Shown: piece by piece, positions 8,205 to 16,927 of the stretch
Numbering within the stretch: position 1 is the first letter of the stretch
Layout: each line of letters opens with the position of its first letter
Origin: Clostridiales bacterium UBA2432
Lineage (GTDB): Bacteria > Bacillota > Clostridia > Lachnospirales > Vallitaleaceae
Direction of reading: 5' to 3'
NCBI GenBank assembly: GCA_002342805.1
Contig: DDQW01000093.1
Location: 1 to 64,000, forward strand
Length of the DNA: 64,000 nucleotides
The notes under the pieces: model-generated
Seen by the model: only the letters and a program-made list of their open reading frames with translations
Told to the model about the DNA's origin: nothing
Databases searched by the model: none
Translations under genes and position numbers: made by a program

Positions 8205-9242
8205 TTAAATCGTCTCCTTCAATTTCGGCTTATATTTTCCTGAATGTTTTCCTTGAACAAGACTATGATGACGCCCAAACCATTCCGGTTGCATATATTC
8301 ATACAGACTTCGATCTTTTAATAATCCGTCCACATGAATACCTGCCTCATGAGAAAACACCAATTCTCCCACAATGGGCTTACTTTTATGATTCTTCCGA
8401 CCCGAATACCGTTCAACAATCTGTGATACTTTCATGATTTTTTTGATATCAATTGTTGATGTAATTTGATCCATGACTTGTAATGCGACAACAATTTCCT
8501 CTAACGGGGTATTGCCGGCTCTTTCTCCAAGACCATTTACACTACAGCTAATGACATCTGCTCCGCCTTTAAAGGCACCTAATGCATTCGCTGTACCGAG
8601 TCCAAAGTCATTATGTCCGTGAAAATCAATATGAACCCTATTTAAAAACGTTTCCCTTTTCATATCACATTTATAGGCAAGTTTTTCCACAATGCGCTCT
8701 ATGTTATTCTTGGAACTAAATGGATTTAAAACACTCACGGTATCGGCATATCGAATGCGCCTAACTCCTTCTTTAATCCCGATGGCATATATGTCTGTTA
8801 AAAAATCCATATCTGCACGGGAAGCATCTTCTGCTCCAAGAGATATAGTCAAACCTAGGTCATGTCCAAAATCAAGAATGCGTTTTAGTTCTTCCCTGAG
8901 CTTTTCTCGTGTTGTTCCTAACTTTTTTGTAATATGGATATCCGATACAGGAACTGAAATATGGGCATGTTTTGCGCCTGTTTCAAACGTTGCTCTCAAA
9001 TCACTTTTATGCATGCGATTCCATGTTAAAATCTCAGCTTTTAGGTCTAGGTTCAACATGGCTTGTATCACTTGTTGTTCTTTGATTCCCATAATCGGAA
9101 TACCCGCTTCTATAATATTAACTCCCAATTCATCTAATAACTGCGTTATTTTTATTTTTTCACGATGGGTAAAGGCAACGCCAGCCGATTGTTCTCCATC
9201 TCGAAGTGTTGTATCGATAACTGTTAGACCTATTTGTTCCAT
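8205..9242 (-). CDS. nifV: Homocitrate synthase for FeMo-cofactor
   Basis: This 345-residue DRE-TIM metallolyase condenses acetyl-CoA with 2-oxoglutarate to homocitrate, the organic ligand of FeMo-cofactor. DTTLRDGEQSAG is near the N-terminus, the metal-binding HxH sits in HGHNDFGLGTANALG, and NGLGERAGNTPLEE follows. The C-terminal part (SHEAGIHVDG, QGKHSG) lacks the allosteric domain of leucine-type isopropylmalate synthases. It is one intact gene, unlike the split nifV omega/alpha of some clostridia. I prefer the ATG at 9242, after AAAGGATGTG, over the GTG at 9251, which abuts the ribosome site. LeuA-like activity is an alternative, but the nif context argues for homocitrate. Confidence 0.9.
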   Translation of the reverse strand: MEQIGLTVIDTTLRDGEQSAGVAFTHREKIKITQLLDELGVNIIEAGIPIMGIKEQQVIQAMLNLDLKAEILTWNRMHKSDLRATFETGAKHAHISVPVSDIHITKKLGTTREKLREELKRILDFGHDLGLTISLGAEDASRADMDFLTDIYAIGIKEGVRRIRYADTVSVLNPFSSKNNIERIVEKLAYKCDMKRETFLNRVHIDFHGHNDFGLGTANALGAFKGGADVISCSVNGLGERAGNTPLEEIVVALQVMDQITSTIDIKKIMKVSQIVERYSGRKNHKSKPIVGELVFSHEAGIHVDGLLKDRSLYEYMQPEWFGRHHSLVQGKHSGKYKPKLKETI

Positions 9243-9256
9243 TTTAATCACATCCT

Positions 9257-9562
9257 TTAGATGATTAAACGCTCCACTTGGCTTCCCTCTTCAAGTGCGT
9301 CCATGATGTCTTCCACATCATCCGGACTAACTTTTCCATACCAGGTCTGTTCCGGATAAATCATGACAATGGGTCCCATTGAACATAAACCTAGACAACC
9401 TGTATTGGTCACCATAATATCTGCATCTAATGATCGATCTTGCACCTCTTCTACAAAATTTTCTAAGATCTCAAGCCCTTCTTTTTGAGCACAAAACCCT
9501 TTAATCTCGCCTGTAAGCCTTGAACTTGAACAGACAAAAATGTGATGTTTTGGTTTTTCCAT
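9257..9562 (-). CDS. Thioredoxin-like [2Fe-2S] ferredoxin
   Basis: This 101-residue protein resembles the nif-linked [2Fe-2S] ferredoxin of Clostridium pasteurianum. Cysteine ligand candidates lie in FVCSSSR, KGFC and NTGCLGLC, giving the family pattern C-x10-12-C...C-x3-C on a thioredoxin fold. It may donate electrons during nitrogenase function or cofactor assembly. The ATG at 9562 is preceded by AAAGGAG at eight bases and is preferred over an upstream in-frame start. It lies 18 bp after nifB and 14 bp before nifV, firmly inside the operon. Confidence 0.88.
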   Translation of the reverse strand: MEKPKHHIFVCSSSRLTGEIKGFCAQKEGLEILENFVEEVQDRSLDADIMVTNTGCLGLCSMGPIVMIYPEQTWYGKVSPDDVEDIMDALEEGSQVERLII

Positions 9563-9580
9563 AATATTTACTCCTTTCAT

Positions 9581-10423
9581 CTAACCGATTTGTTTGTTAC
9601 GACAGCCTCCAAGCTTGCCGACTGCATCCGCTCGACATTGGTTACAATGCATCATTTGAGGCATGATAGATGCATTCATTTTTCTCACATCATTGATTTC
9701 ATCTTGTGTTGCTTGTTCAAGCTGTTCAAATGGAGTTTCTTTAACCGGAATGTGTGCCATAATATTCGTCACTGACGCCCCGTATGCTTCTGCTTGTTTT
9801 ACAACATCTTGAATATGATCATCATTGATTCCTTTGAGATAGACAATATTGACTTTGGTCATAACATCTTTGTCTCGTAAATATTTGACCGCCTCCCATT
9901 GCTTGACTAATAATTGTTTTGCTCCCTCTACACCGAAATACTTCTTTCCTTCATAGCGTACATGCCGATATATTTTAGCTGCAACGTCTTCATAGACTGT
10001 ATTAATGGTCACCGTAATATGGGTCACGCCGAGTTCAATTAAATCATCTGCATACTTGGTGAGTTTAAGGCCATTTGTTGACAAACAGAAGGTCACATTG
10101 GGATCATACTCCCTGATATATTGCAAGGTATCTCGTGTTTTTTCCCAATTGGCCAATGCATCTCCGGGTCCGGCGATCCCTACCACTGAAAGAGTCGGAA
10201 ATTTTTTCTTTGACTCTTTATAGTGGGCAAGAGCTTCTTTTGGTGTTAGCACATCCGACGTCACTCCCGGCCTTGATTCATTATTACAGTCGTATTTTCG
10301 ATGACAATAATTACATTGAATGTTACATTTAGGTGCTACCGGTAAATGTATACGTGCGAATTCATGTGCCTCTGCATTAAAACACGGATGGGTTTTCGTT
10401 CGCTCAAGTGCTTTTATTTTCAT
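9581..10423 (-). CDS. nifB: NifB radical SAM enzyme, FeMo-cofactor precursor synthase
   Basis: This 280-residue enzyme builds NifB-co, the 8Fe-9S-carbide core of FeMo-cofactor, using S-adenosylmethionine. The radical SAM cluster cysteines are Cys33, Cys37 and Cys40 (CNIQCNYC). The N-terminal HPCFN motif and the C-terminal HCNQCRADAVGKLGG segment (Cys260, Cys263) supply ligands for the auxiliary K clusters. It ends without the C-terminal NifX-like domain of proteobacterial NifB, as is usual for clostridial and archaeal forms. Its ATG overlaps the nifN stop by 4 bp, indicating translational coupling. Confidence 0.95.
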   Translation of the reverse strand: MKIKALERTKTHPCFNAEAHEFARIHLPVAPKCNIQCNYCHRKYDCNNESRPGVTSDVLTPKEALAHYKESKKKFPTLSVVGIAGPGDALANWEKTRDTLQYIREYDPNVTFCLSTNGLKLTKYADDLIELGVTHITVTINTVYEDVAAKIYRHVRYEGKKYFGVEGAKQLLVKQWEAVKYLRDKDVMTKVNIVYLKGINDDHIQDVVKQAEAYGASVTNIMAHIPVKETPFEQLEQATQDEINDVRKMNASIMPQMMHCNQCRADAVGKLGGCRNKQIG

Positions 10424-11826
10424 TCTGCTACCTCCTTTTGCAAATAGTATGCATCATACATGCGTTTTCGATAGTTTATATGTTTTTGATCTAAAAGGTG
10501 ATTGACTATTTCATCTAAAAAGAAAAGGCTACCCCGATATCCCATCATTAATTTACGCTGTGCTCCGACATGGTCATGCACCGGGAATCCTACGCGGATA
10601 AAATCAATACCTTCTTTTTCCCAAATAAACTTACCGTCTGAATGACCAATCATTAAATTGACCTCACTATCATGTATCGCTTCATGTATCGTTTCAAAAT
10701 CAGTATCCTGAAATATTGTTAGACTTTGGTCATAGCAATCGGCTAATGATTGTAATTGCTCTTTAAATTTCTTCTGTGCTGTTCCTGTTGCTGCAAGGTG
10801 TATTTTCATACCATTTTCCAGGAGTAATGCGCTGATTCCATACACAAGATCCATATCCCCGAAAACGGCTATTACACCTAATGCACTGTGTTTATGTGCA
10901 TCAATCATTCCATCGATTAGTCGTCCGCGCTCCTTATTGATTGCTTCCGGTAGTTCTTTTTGCCTAATCTCAGCTAGTACCCGCATCATTTTATCTGTAT
11001 TATTAATGCCGATGGGTAAGGGCAAACGATAGGATTTCACTCCATAGTTATCTTCAAGATAGGCTGCAGTAGAATACCTGTGATCCACTAAATCACCAAG
11101 TTCTACTGTCGCTTTTGCATAACGCATTTGCTCGAATGCTTCTTTTGGTGTTCCTTCACTTGAAAGTTTTTGATACTCTTCCATATAAGGTGCATCAAGC
11201 ACATCCGAAATATCCGGTACGATTGTCGCATCTATATCCATAACATTAAAGATACGTTTTAGCTCACGAATATCTTCACAGGTGGCGTTGGATACGATCA
11301 CGTTTACTTTTTGATGACTGCCTTCTTTCCTCGGCATATTTTTTTCACTATAATATTTTGTTATTGCACGAATCGTCGAAAAATATCCTTCTGCTTGAGA
11401 ACCTGCATACCCCGGTGTCGCAATAGGAATCAAATCAACGTCTGAAAAATCACCGATTTTTCTTACTTCTCGAATAATACGTTCTATGTCATCTCCAATT
11501 GTCTCTGCTAAACAGGTTGTTAATACCCCAACGACTTCCGGTTTATACATTTCAACCAAATTGGCAATACCTATTTTAAGATTTTTAGCCCCGCCATAAA
11601 CCGTTCCTTCCTCAGATAGTGATGAGGATGCTATATCTACCGGTTCATTAAAATGAGCTGCCATGTGACGTCGTATATAGGTCGAACATCCTTGTGATCC
11701 ATGAATGATTGTCATTGCCCCACGGATTCCTTTTAAGGCAAGTGAACCGCCCATAGGCATACACATTTTACACGGATTCACTTGCATATTCACATAATTT
11801 CTTTCACGTGTAGATGAATCACTCAT
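10420..11826 (-). CDS. nifN: Nitrogenase cofactor scaffold subunit NifN
   Basis: This 468-residue protein pairs with NifE to mature NifB-co into FeMo-cofactor. It is NifK-like: NPCKMCMPMGG, HGSQGCSTYIRRHM and TTCLAETIGDD align with the NifK cluster region, and it follows nifE directly. Those P-cluster-like cysteines are partly retained, as expected of a scaffold. It overlaps nifE by 8 bp at the start and nifB by 4 bp at the end. GGGGGAATATATC precedes the ATG. Assignment as NifN rather than a second NifK rests on its place after nifE and its divergence from the neighbouring nifK. Confidence 0.92.
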   Translation of the reverse strand: MSDSSTRERNYVNMQVNPCKMCMPMGGSLALKGIRGAMTIIHGSQGCSTYIRRHMAAHFNEPVDIASSSLSEEGTVYGGAKNLKIGIANLVEMYKPEVVGVLTTCLAETIGDDIERIIREVRKIGDFSDVDLIPIATPGYAGSQAEGYFSTIRAITKYYSEKNMPRKEGSHQKVNVIVSNATCEDIRELKRIFNVMDIDATIVPDISDVLDAPYMEEYQKLSSEGTPKEAFEQMRYAKATVELGDLVDHRYSTAAYLEDNYGVKSYRLPLPIGINNTDKMMRVLAEIRQKELPEAINKERGRLIDGMIDAHKHSALGVIAVFGDMDLVYGISALLLENGMKIHLAATGTAQKKFKEQLQSLADCYDQSLTIFQDTDFETIHEAIHDSEVNLMIGHSDGKFIWEKEGIDFIRVGFPVHDHVGAQRKLMMGYRGSLFFLDEIVNHLLDQKHINYRKRMYDAYYLQKEVAE

Positions 11827-13180
11827 GATATATTCCCCCTTGCTTAACGATTGACCATACCGGTGAATTCACCGTCAAATCAACTTCTTTTGCAAAATTA
11901 TAGGCGCCTTCAAATCCACACAAGGGATGTTTTCGTTCATGATTGTGATCTAAAAAAGCCACCCCCATTTTATAGGCTAAGGGACGTTCTTTAACGCCAC
12001 CTACTAATATATCTGCCTTGGTCTGTTTCATAAAATATTCAAGCTCCGTCGGGTTTGCATCATCAAGTATGACGGTCCCTTCAGACGTTAACTGTTTAAA
12101 TTGATTATATTCATCTTGGGATCCGGTTTGGGTTCCGACTAAAACTGTTTCGATTCCGAGTTCATTGAATTGTTCAATGAGTGAAATTGCTTTGAACCCT
12201 CCGCCAACATATATAGCAACTTTTTTGCCGATAAATCGATGTTTGTAGGCTTCAATTTTTGGTGTATATTCTCGCTCTTTATCTTTTATCATGGTTTCAA
12301 ATCGTTCAATATGTTCTTGATTGCCAATAGTAAATACAATCTTTCGTAACGAACGTATAGTATCTTTTATACCTAAGAATCGAATATGCTCAAATGGAAT
12401 GTCATAACGCTGTTCCATATGTTTTGCTAAAAATGTCATGGACCCTGCACATTGTACAATATTTAAGACCGATTCCTTTGCCTTTTTAAGGGATGCACAA
12501 CTCGCATCACCAGTAATAACTGTATTTAATGTAAGACCAATCGTTTCAAGATAATTTCTCACAATCCATGCTTCCCCTGCCAAGTTAAAATCTCCGAGAA
12601 AATTCAAACTGTGGGCTATTTTTTCTTTTGCCTTTTCTGGTCCCATTAATTCTAATATGGCATGACATGCTGCCTTATAGCCATCTTTTTTACTTCCTGA
12701 AAAACCGGAAGAGTTTACCGGGATTACTCGAATACCATATTTTTCTTCTGCATGTTTGGCAACCGCTTTAACATCATCACCAATCACACCAACAACACAT
12801 GTTGCATAGATAAAGATGACCTTTGGATTTTCATTTTCGACGATTTCATCAATGGCCATGGCCAGTTTTTTCTCTCCTCCAAAAATAATATCTTTTTCTC
12901 TTAGGTCTGTAGAAAAACTCATCCGATATCGCTCAGAATCTGATGAAAGGCTCCCTCGTATGTCCCATGTATAAGAGGCGCAACCTATTGGTCCATGTAC
13001 AATGTGTGCGGCATCCGTTATCGGATTCAAGACAACCCTCGCACCGCAGTAAACGCAGGCTCTTTGGCTTACAACTCCTGAGACGGAATGGGTATCACAT
13101 ACAATAGATTGTTGTCTCGATTGTTGGTTTACCATGATTTGATTCTCTCTTGCTTTCGTACTTATTGTTTTTGAACGCAT
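11819..13180 (-). CDS. nifE: Nitrogenase cofactor scaffold subunit NifE
   Basis: This 453-residue NifD paralogue forms the NifEN scaffold. RACVYCGARVV, HGPIGCASYTWD and ATCVVGVIGDD correspond to the NifD P-cluster positions, and NIVQCAGSM holds the Cys equivalent to the cofactor ligand. The His region of true NifD (HSYDYSGPY) is replaced by LDHNHERKHPLCGFEGA, which marks a scaffold rather than a catalytic subunit. The ATG at 13180 is chosen because AGGAGG lies six bases upstream; an in-frame ATG at 13198 has no comparable site. The gene is 30 bp after nifK and overlaps nifN. Confidence 0.93.
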   Translation of the reverse strand: MRSKTISTKARENQIMVNQQSRQQSIVCDTHSVSGVVSQRACVYCGARVVLNPITDAAHIVHGPIGCASYTWDIRGSLSSDSERYRMSFSTDLREKDIIFGGEKKLAMAIDEIVENENPKVIFIYATCVVGVIGDDVKAVAKHAEEKYGIRVIPVNSSGFSGSKKDGYKAACHAILELMGPEKAKEKIAHSLNFLGDFNLAGEAWIVRNYLETIGLTLNTVITGDASCASLKKAKESVLNIVQCAGSMTFLAKHMEQRYDIPFEHIRFLGIKDTIRSLRKIVFTIGNQEHIERFETMIKDKEREYTPKIEAYKHRFIGKKVAIYVGGGFKAISLIEQFNELGIETVLVGTQTGSQDEYNQFKQLTSEGTVILDDANPTELEYFMKQTKADILVGGVKERPLAYKMGVAFLDHNHERKHPLCGFEGAYNFAKEVDLTVNSPVWSIVKQGGIYHE

Positions 13181-13210
13181 CGTGCACCTCCTAAACATGT
13201 TACATGACCA

Positions 13211-14578
13211 TTACATAACTAATTCAAAATCTTCTTCCGGACAAGTCGCATCATATTTGTCTAATAATGCAGTTGTAATTTTTTCGATGATTCGTAATGC
13301 ACCTTTATATCCGACAACAGGGAAATAACTGTGACCGACTCGATCAAGAATTGGCCATCCCATTCGTACTAAAGGTATTTGTTCTTCTCTGGCAATGTAT
13401 TTACCATATGAATTTCCTATAATTAAATCCACCGGATTTTCTTTGATGATTTGGTGGAAAGAAAACAAATCTTCGTCACCAAGAACAATACTGTCGTCTA
13501 ACTTCGCTGCATCAAATAATTCTTGAATTGCTTTGACATAGGCTTTTCCCGGTGTTCCAGATAAAACAAGTGTCGGCACCATTCCAAGGTCAATGACAAA
13601 CTCAGTCATTGCAATTAGTATGTCCGGATCACCAAACAAGGCGACTTTTTTACCATGATAGTGGTTATGAACATCAACCATAACATCAACGAGTTGACCA
13701 CGTTCAAATTCCAATTCTTTTGGAATAATTCCACCATTAAGTTCCAACATTTTCATAATAAATTCATCGGTTGCTTTGATACCTATCGGCTCTTTTAAGA
13801 CTGTTGCCGGCACATCACATTTTTTTTCAAGTTCATATGCGGCATCTTTTGAAGAAAATTCGCCAAGAGCAATTGTTCCAAGGGCATTTCCCGATTTTTT
13901 AATCTCTTTTATAGGTGTTCCGCCTTCCGGATACATTTCATAATTCCCTGTATTCGGAGTTGCTACAACACCACTTGTATCCGGAAACATTGTAAAGGGG
14001 ACTTTTAGTAATGTTGCCATGCGTTTGATTTCCATCATATCGCTGGGCTCAACGTATCCCGGTAAAATATTAACACCTTTTGCTTTTTTGCCTTCTTTTT
14101 TCTCAGCTAAATGTGTTACCATTGCCTTACACATATTCGAAAATCCGGTTACATGGGATCCGACATAGGATGGTGTATTTGCGTAGATAACGGTTTTACC
14201 TTCCGGAACATCTGTTGCCTTTACAATTTCACCAATATCATCACCAATGGTTTCTGACAAGCAGGTTGTATTGATTGCAACAACATCGGGATTATAGATA
14301 TGAAATACATTCTCTAAACCTTTTTTCAGATTCGATTTTCCACCAAAGACACAGGCCCCCTCAGTAAATGAACTCGTTGATGCTACGATTGGGTCACGGT
14401 AATGACGCGTCAAATGCATTCGATGATATGAACAACATCCTTGAGAACCATGAGAATGAGGTAAACACTTATGTATTCCAAGTGCTGCATACATAGCTCC
14501 GATCGGTTGACACGTTTTTGCCGGATTGATTTTCAGACCCGTTCTTTTTTTATAGCTTCCTTTTGTTTGATCAAGCAT
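13211..14578 (-). CDS. nifK: Mo-Fe nitrogenase beta chain
   Basis: This 455-residue subunit forms the MoFe protein tetramer with NifD. P-cluster ligands are Cys23 (KTCQPIG), Cys48 (GSQGCCSYHR) and Cys106 (NTTCLSETIGDD), equivalent to Azotobacter NifK Cys70, 95 and 153. The short N-terminus is typical of clostridial NifK and matches the length of about 458 in C. pasteurianum. PSYVGSHVTGF holds the Ser that can ligate the oxidised P-cluster. The ATG at 14578 has AAGGAG upstream and overlaps the nifD stop by 8 bp, so D and K are translationally coupled. Confidence 0.95.
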   Translation of the reverse strand: MLDQTKGSYKKRTGLKINPAKTCQPIGAMYAALGIHKCLPHSHGSQGCCSYHRMHLTRHYRDPIVASTSSFTEGACVFGGKSNLKKGLENVFHIYNPDVVAINTTCLSETIGDDIGEIVKATDVPEGKTVIYANTPSYVGSHVTGFSNMCKAMVTHLAEKKEGKKAKGVNILPGYVEPSDMMEIKRMATLLKVPFTMFPDTSGVVATPNTGNYEMYPEGGTPIKEIKKSGNALGTIALGEFSSKDAAYELEKKCDVPATVLKEPIGIKATDEFIMKMLELNGGIIPKELEFERGQLVDVMVDVHNHYHGKKVALFGDPDILIAMTEFVIDLGMVPTLVLSGTPGKAYVKAIQELFDAAKLDDSIVLGDEDLFSFHQIIKENPVDLIIGNSYGKYIAREEQIPLVRMGWPILDRVGHSYFPVVGYKGALRIIEKITTALLDKYDATCPEEDFELVM

Positions 14579-16181
14579 ATTTCTCAACTCCTTCCACTTT
14601 GCCGTTTAGAAGCGGCTCACAGTTCCATGGTGCTTTAATGTAGGACCATGCAGGGGTTAATATTCCGGCTGCTACATCTCTGGCAAAGTTCATTGCACCT
14701 TGAAATCCGGCATATGGCCCTGAATAATCATATGAATGTAGCTGTTTTGAATAAACACCCATTTTTTGGATCATGTATTTGTCTTTAACTCCTGAACCAA
14801 AAAATTCCGGTTTCAGAATCTCAATGATTTTTTCTGTTTCAACATGATTGAGGTCATCAATGATTAAACTACCGTCTTTCATTTCCTTAATTAAGCCTTC
14901 ATAACTTGCCCATGGAAGTTCCTTTTTGAGTTCTTCCACTCGTGATTCCGGAATACGCATTGAATAGTTTTTTTCATCTTTTTCCACTTTAATTTCTTCA
15001 ATGTTTCGACTATCTGCATCGACTTTAATATAAGGAATAACATCTCTTCCTTCATAATCATCGCGATGACCGAATTCGTATCCGGCAACCAATGTTTCAA
15101 TTCCGATTTCTCGTAAAAGACCTTGATAATGATGAGCTCTTGATCCTCCAACGAAAAGAACGGCTGTTTTTCCGTCAAGCTTTGTTTTGATCAATTGCAT
15201 TTCATCACGAATTTGTTCTGTTTCTTCAGAAATAACTTCTTCTGTTCTTTGAATCAATGTCTCATCACCAAAGTATTTGGCAATATCACGTAGCGATTGG
15301 CTAAATGATTCAACTCCAATAAAATTAACTTTAATCCATGGCAAACCATATTTTGTTTCAATCATTTCGGCAATGTAGTTAATCGATCTGTGACATTGAA
15401 TAACATTCAAATCTGCTTTGTGAGCATTGGCGATTTCTTCAATGGATCCATTTCCTGTCATAGTTGATACAATGTTGTACCCAATTTTGTGAAGGACACG
15501 TGTTATTTCCCATTCATCGCCACCAATGTTATACTCACCAAGTAGATTTAAGGAATATTCTTTTACAGGTTTATCATTAGTTCCGATAACATCTGTCATG
15601 AGTTTGTTGTTGGCAATGTGATGTCCTGCTGACTGGCTGACTCCCTTATAACCTTCACAGTTAAAAGAAAGAATTTTTATACCGTGTTTTGCTGACATCT
15701 CTTTTGCAACTGCATTGATATCATCGCCAATTAGACCTACCGGACATGTTGCAGAAATAGAGATTGCTTTTGGATGAAAGAGTTCAACAGCTTCATCAAC
15801 GGCCGCTTCTAATTTTTTGACACCACCAAAAACAATATCACTTTCTTGTATATCCGTTGTAAAAGCATATTCTAAAAAGTTTTGTCCGCCTTCTCTTGCT
15901 TTTCCTTTATTTCTACGGGTTCCCCAGGCATAATAGGAGCATCCTACCGGTCCGTGAACGATATGAACCATATCAACAATGGGCCCAATAACAACACCTT
16001 TACACCCTGCATAGCAACACCCTCGATTGGTGATTATTCCCGGAATAGTTCGCGTGTTTGCTGCGATTTCTTGTTTCTCGCTACCGTCTTTGATGATCAT
16101 ATGACTCTTTCGGCCTTTCATAACCTTCGCCGGGTAGACATCCATTATTTCATTTACGACATTTTTCATTTTATCTGACAT
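14571..16181 (-). CDS. nifD: Mo-Fe nitrogenase alpha chain
   Basis: This 536-residue catalytic subunit binds FeMo-cofactor through Cys263 (IQCHRSINY) and His482 (QLHSYDYSGPY). P-cluster ligands are Cys55 (RGCCYAG), Cys81 (GPVGCSYY) and Cys146 (ATCPVGL). Active-site residues Gln183 and His187 in SQSAGHHIAN match Azotobacter Gln191 and His195. An insertion at about 380-460 lengthens it relative to proteobacterial NifD and is typical of the clostridial/methanogen lineage. No vnfG/anfG-like gene lies nearby, and homocitrate and molybdate genes are in the operon, so this is a Mo enzyme. The ATG at 16181 follows GAGGTGAACAAG; an in-frame GTG at 16190 lies in that site. Confidence 0.97.
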   Translation of the reverse strand: MSDKMKNVVNEIMDVYPAKVMKGRKSHMIIKDGSEKQEIAANTRTIPGIITNRGCCYAGCKGVVIGPIVDMVHIVHGPVGCSYYAWGTRRNKGKAREGGQNFLEYAFTTDIQESDIVFGGVKKLEAAVDEAVELFHPKAISISATCPVGLIGDDINAVAKEMSAKHGIKILSFNCEGYKGVSQSAGHHIANNKLMTDVIGTNDKPVKEYSLNLLGEYNIGGDEWEITRVLHKIGYNIVSTMTGNGSIEEIANAHKADLNVIQCHRSINYIAEMIETKYGLPWIKVNFIGVESFSQSLRDIAKYFGDETLIQRTEEVISEETEQIRDEMQLIKTKLDGKTAVLFVGGSRAHHYQGLLREIGIETLVAGYEFGHRDDYEGRDVIPYIKVDADSRNIEEIKVEKDEKNYSMRIPESRVEELKKELPWASYEGLIKEMKDGSLIIDDLNHVETEKIIEILKPEFFGSGVKDKYMIQKMGVYSKQLHSYDYSGPYAGFQGAMNFARDVAAGILTPAWSYIKAPWNCEPLLNGKVEGVEKYA

Positions 16182-16196
16182 CTTGTTCACCTCTTT

Positions 16197-16580
16197 CTAT
16201 ATTGCTTCGACGCCAGTATCATTATTACGTATACGTATTGCATCATCAATGGTTGATACAAAGATTCGACCATCACCCATATTTCCGGTTTTATTTTCTT
16301 GAATAATGATATCTACGACTTTTTTATAGTCTTTGTCATCGACAATCATTGTCAATAATCGTTTTGCGACGAGTCGATGATTCTCAGATATGGATTCAAG
16401 TATTTCCGGTTCTGCAATAGGTTCTTCTCCAATAAGGTCTTCTATAAGTTCATAGTTGACTTTCTTTTTTCCACGTCCATTGACCTTACGACATGTAACC
16501 GATGGAAACCCTGATTCTGCTAATATTTTTTTTGTCGAATTGATTTTATTCATCCGTATGACTGCCATAACTTCTTTCAT
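16197..16580 (-). CDS. nifI2: Nitrogenase-specific PII protein NifI2
   Basis: This 127-residue PII-family protein acts with NifI1 to block nitrogenase after synthesis when fixed nitrogen is plentiful. It has the PII-like N-terminus MKEVMAVIRMNKINSTK, a long T-loop region, and the C-terminal GDGRIFVSTIDDAIRIR signature that binds nucleotide. It is longer than NifI1, as usual. It lies 11 bp after nifI1 and 15 bp before nifD, the arrangement seen in methanogens and clostridia. In those systems 2-oxoglutarate and ATP relieve inhibition. AGGAGGTGACTC precedes the start. Confidence 0.93.
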   Translation of the reverse strand: MKEVMAVIRMNKINSTKKILAESGFPSVTCRKVNGRGKKKVNYELIEDLIGEEPIAEPEILESISENHRLVAKRLLTMIVDDKDYKKVVDIIIQENKTGNMGDGRIFVSTIDDAIRIRNNDTGVEAI

Positions 16581-16591
16581 TGAGTCACCTC

Positions 16592-16915
16592 CTATAATCC
16601 TGCTAATCCACTGCTGATTGTATAAGCCTCTTCAATCGGTGAGACAAAAATCTTTCCATCTCCAAATGTTCCTTCTGTGGATTTTGCACTTTTAGCAAGA
16701 ATCGAAACCACCTCTTCAACCGTTTCATCCTGAACAACCATCATAAGAAGCTCTTTGGGAATTTCATCATAATGGATGTTTCCGACTTTTACACCACGTT
16801 GTTTACCTCGTCCGACTACATCGATTTTTGTCACCGCCGGATATCCTGCATCTGCAAGTTCATCCAATACATAGCCAACTTTCTCCGGTCGTACAATCGC
16901 TCTTATCATTTTCAT
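16592..16915 (-). CDS. nifI1: Nitrogenase-specific PII protein NifI1
   Basis: This 107-residue PII-family protein is the partner of NifI2 in the 2-oxoglutarate-sensing switch that inhibits NifDK. The N-terminus MIRAIVRPEKVGYVLDEL, the T-loop with GRGKQRGVKVG, and FGDGKIFVSPIEEAYTI are clear family signatures. There is no obvious uridylylation Tyr in the usual T-loop context, which suits the NifI clade. AGGAGGG precedes the ATG, and the gene follows nifH by 12 bp. Confidence 0.93.
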   Translation of the reverse strand: MKMIRAIVRPEKVGYVLDELADAGYPAVTKIDVVGRGKQRGVKVGNIHYDEIPKELLMMVVQDETVEEVVSILAKSAKSTEGTFGDGKIFVSPIEEAYTISSGLAGL

Positions 16916-16927
16916 ATATAATCCCTC

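Noticed and set aside
8692..9264. A 190-residue open frame on the plus strand
   Set aside because: It is antisense to nifV and has no supporting signals.
14571..16181. Alternative (V or Fe-only) nitrogenase
   Set aside because: There is no delta-subunit gene, the nifEN/nifV/modABC context is that of Mo-nitrogenase, and the NifD length is explained by the clostridial insertion.
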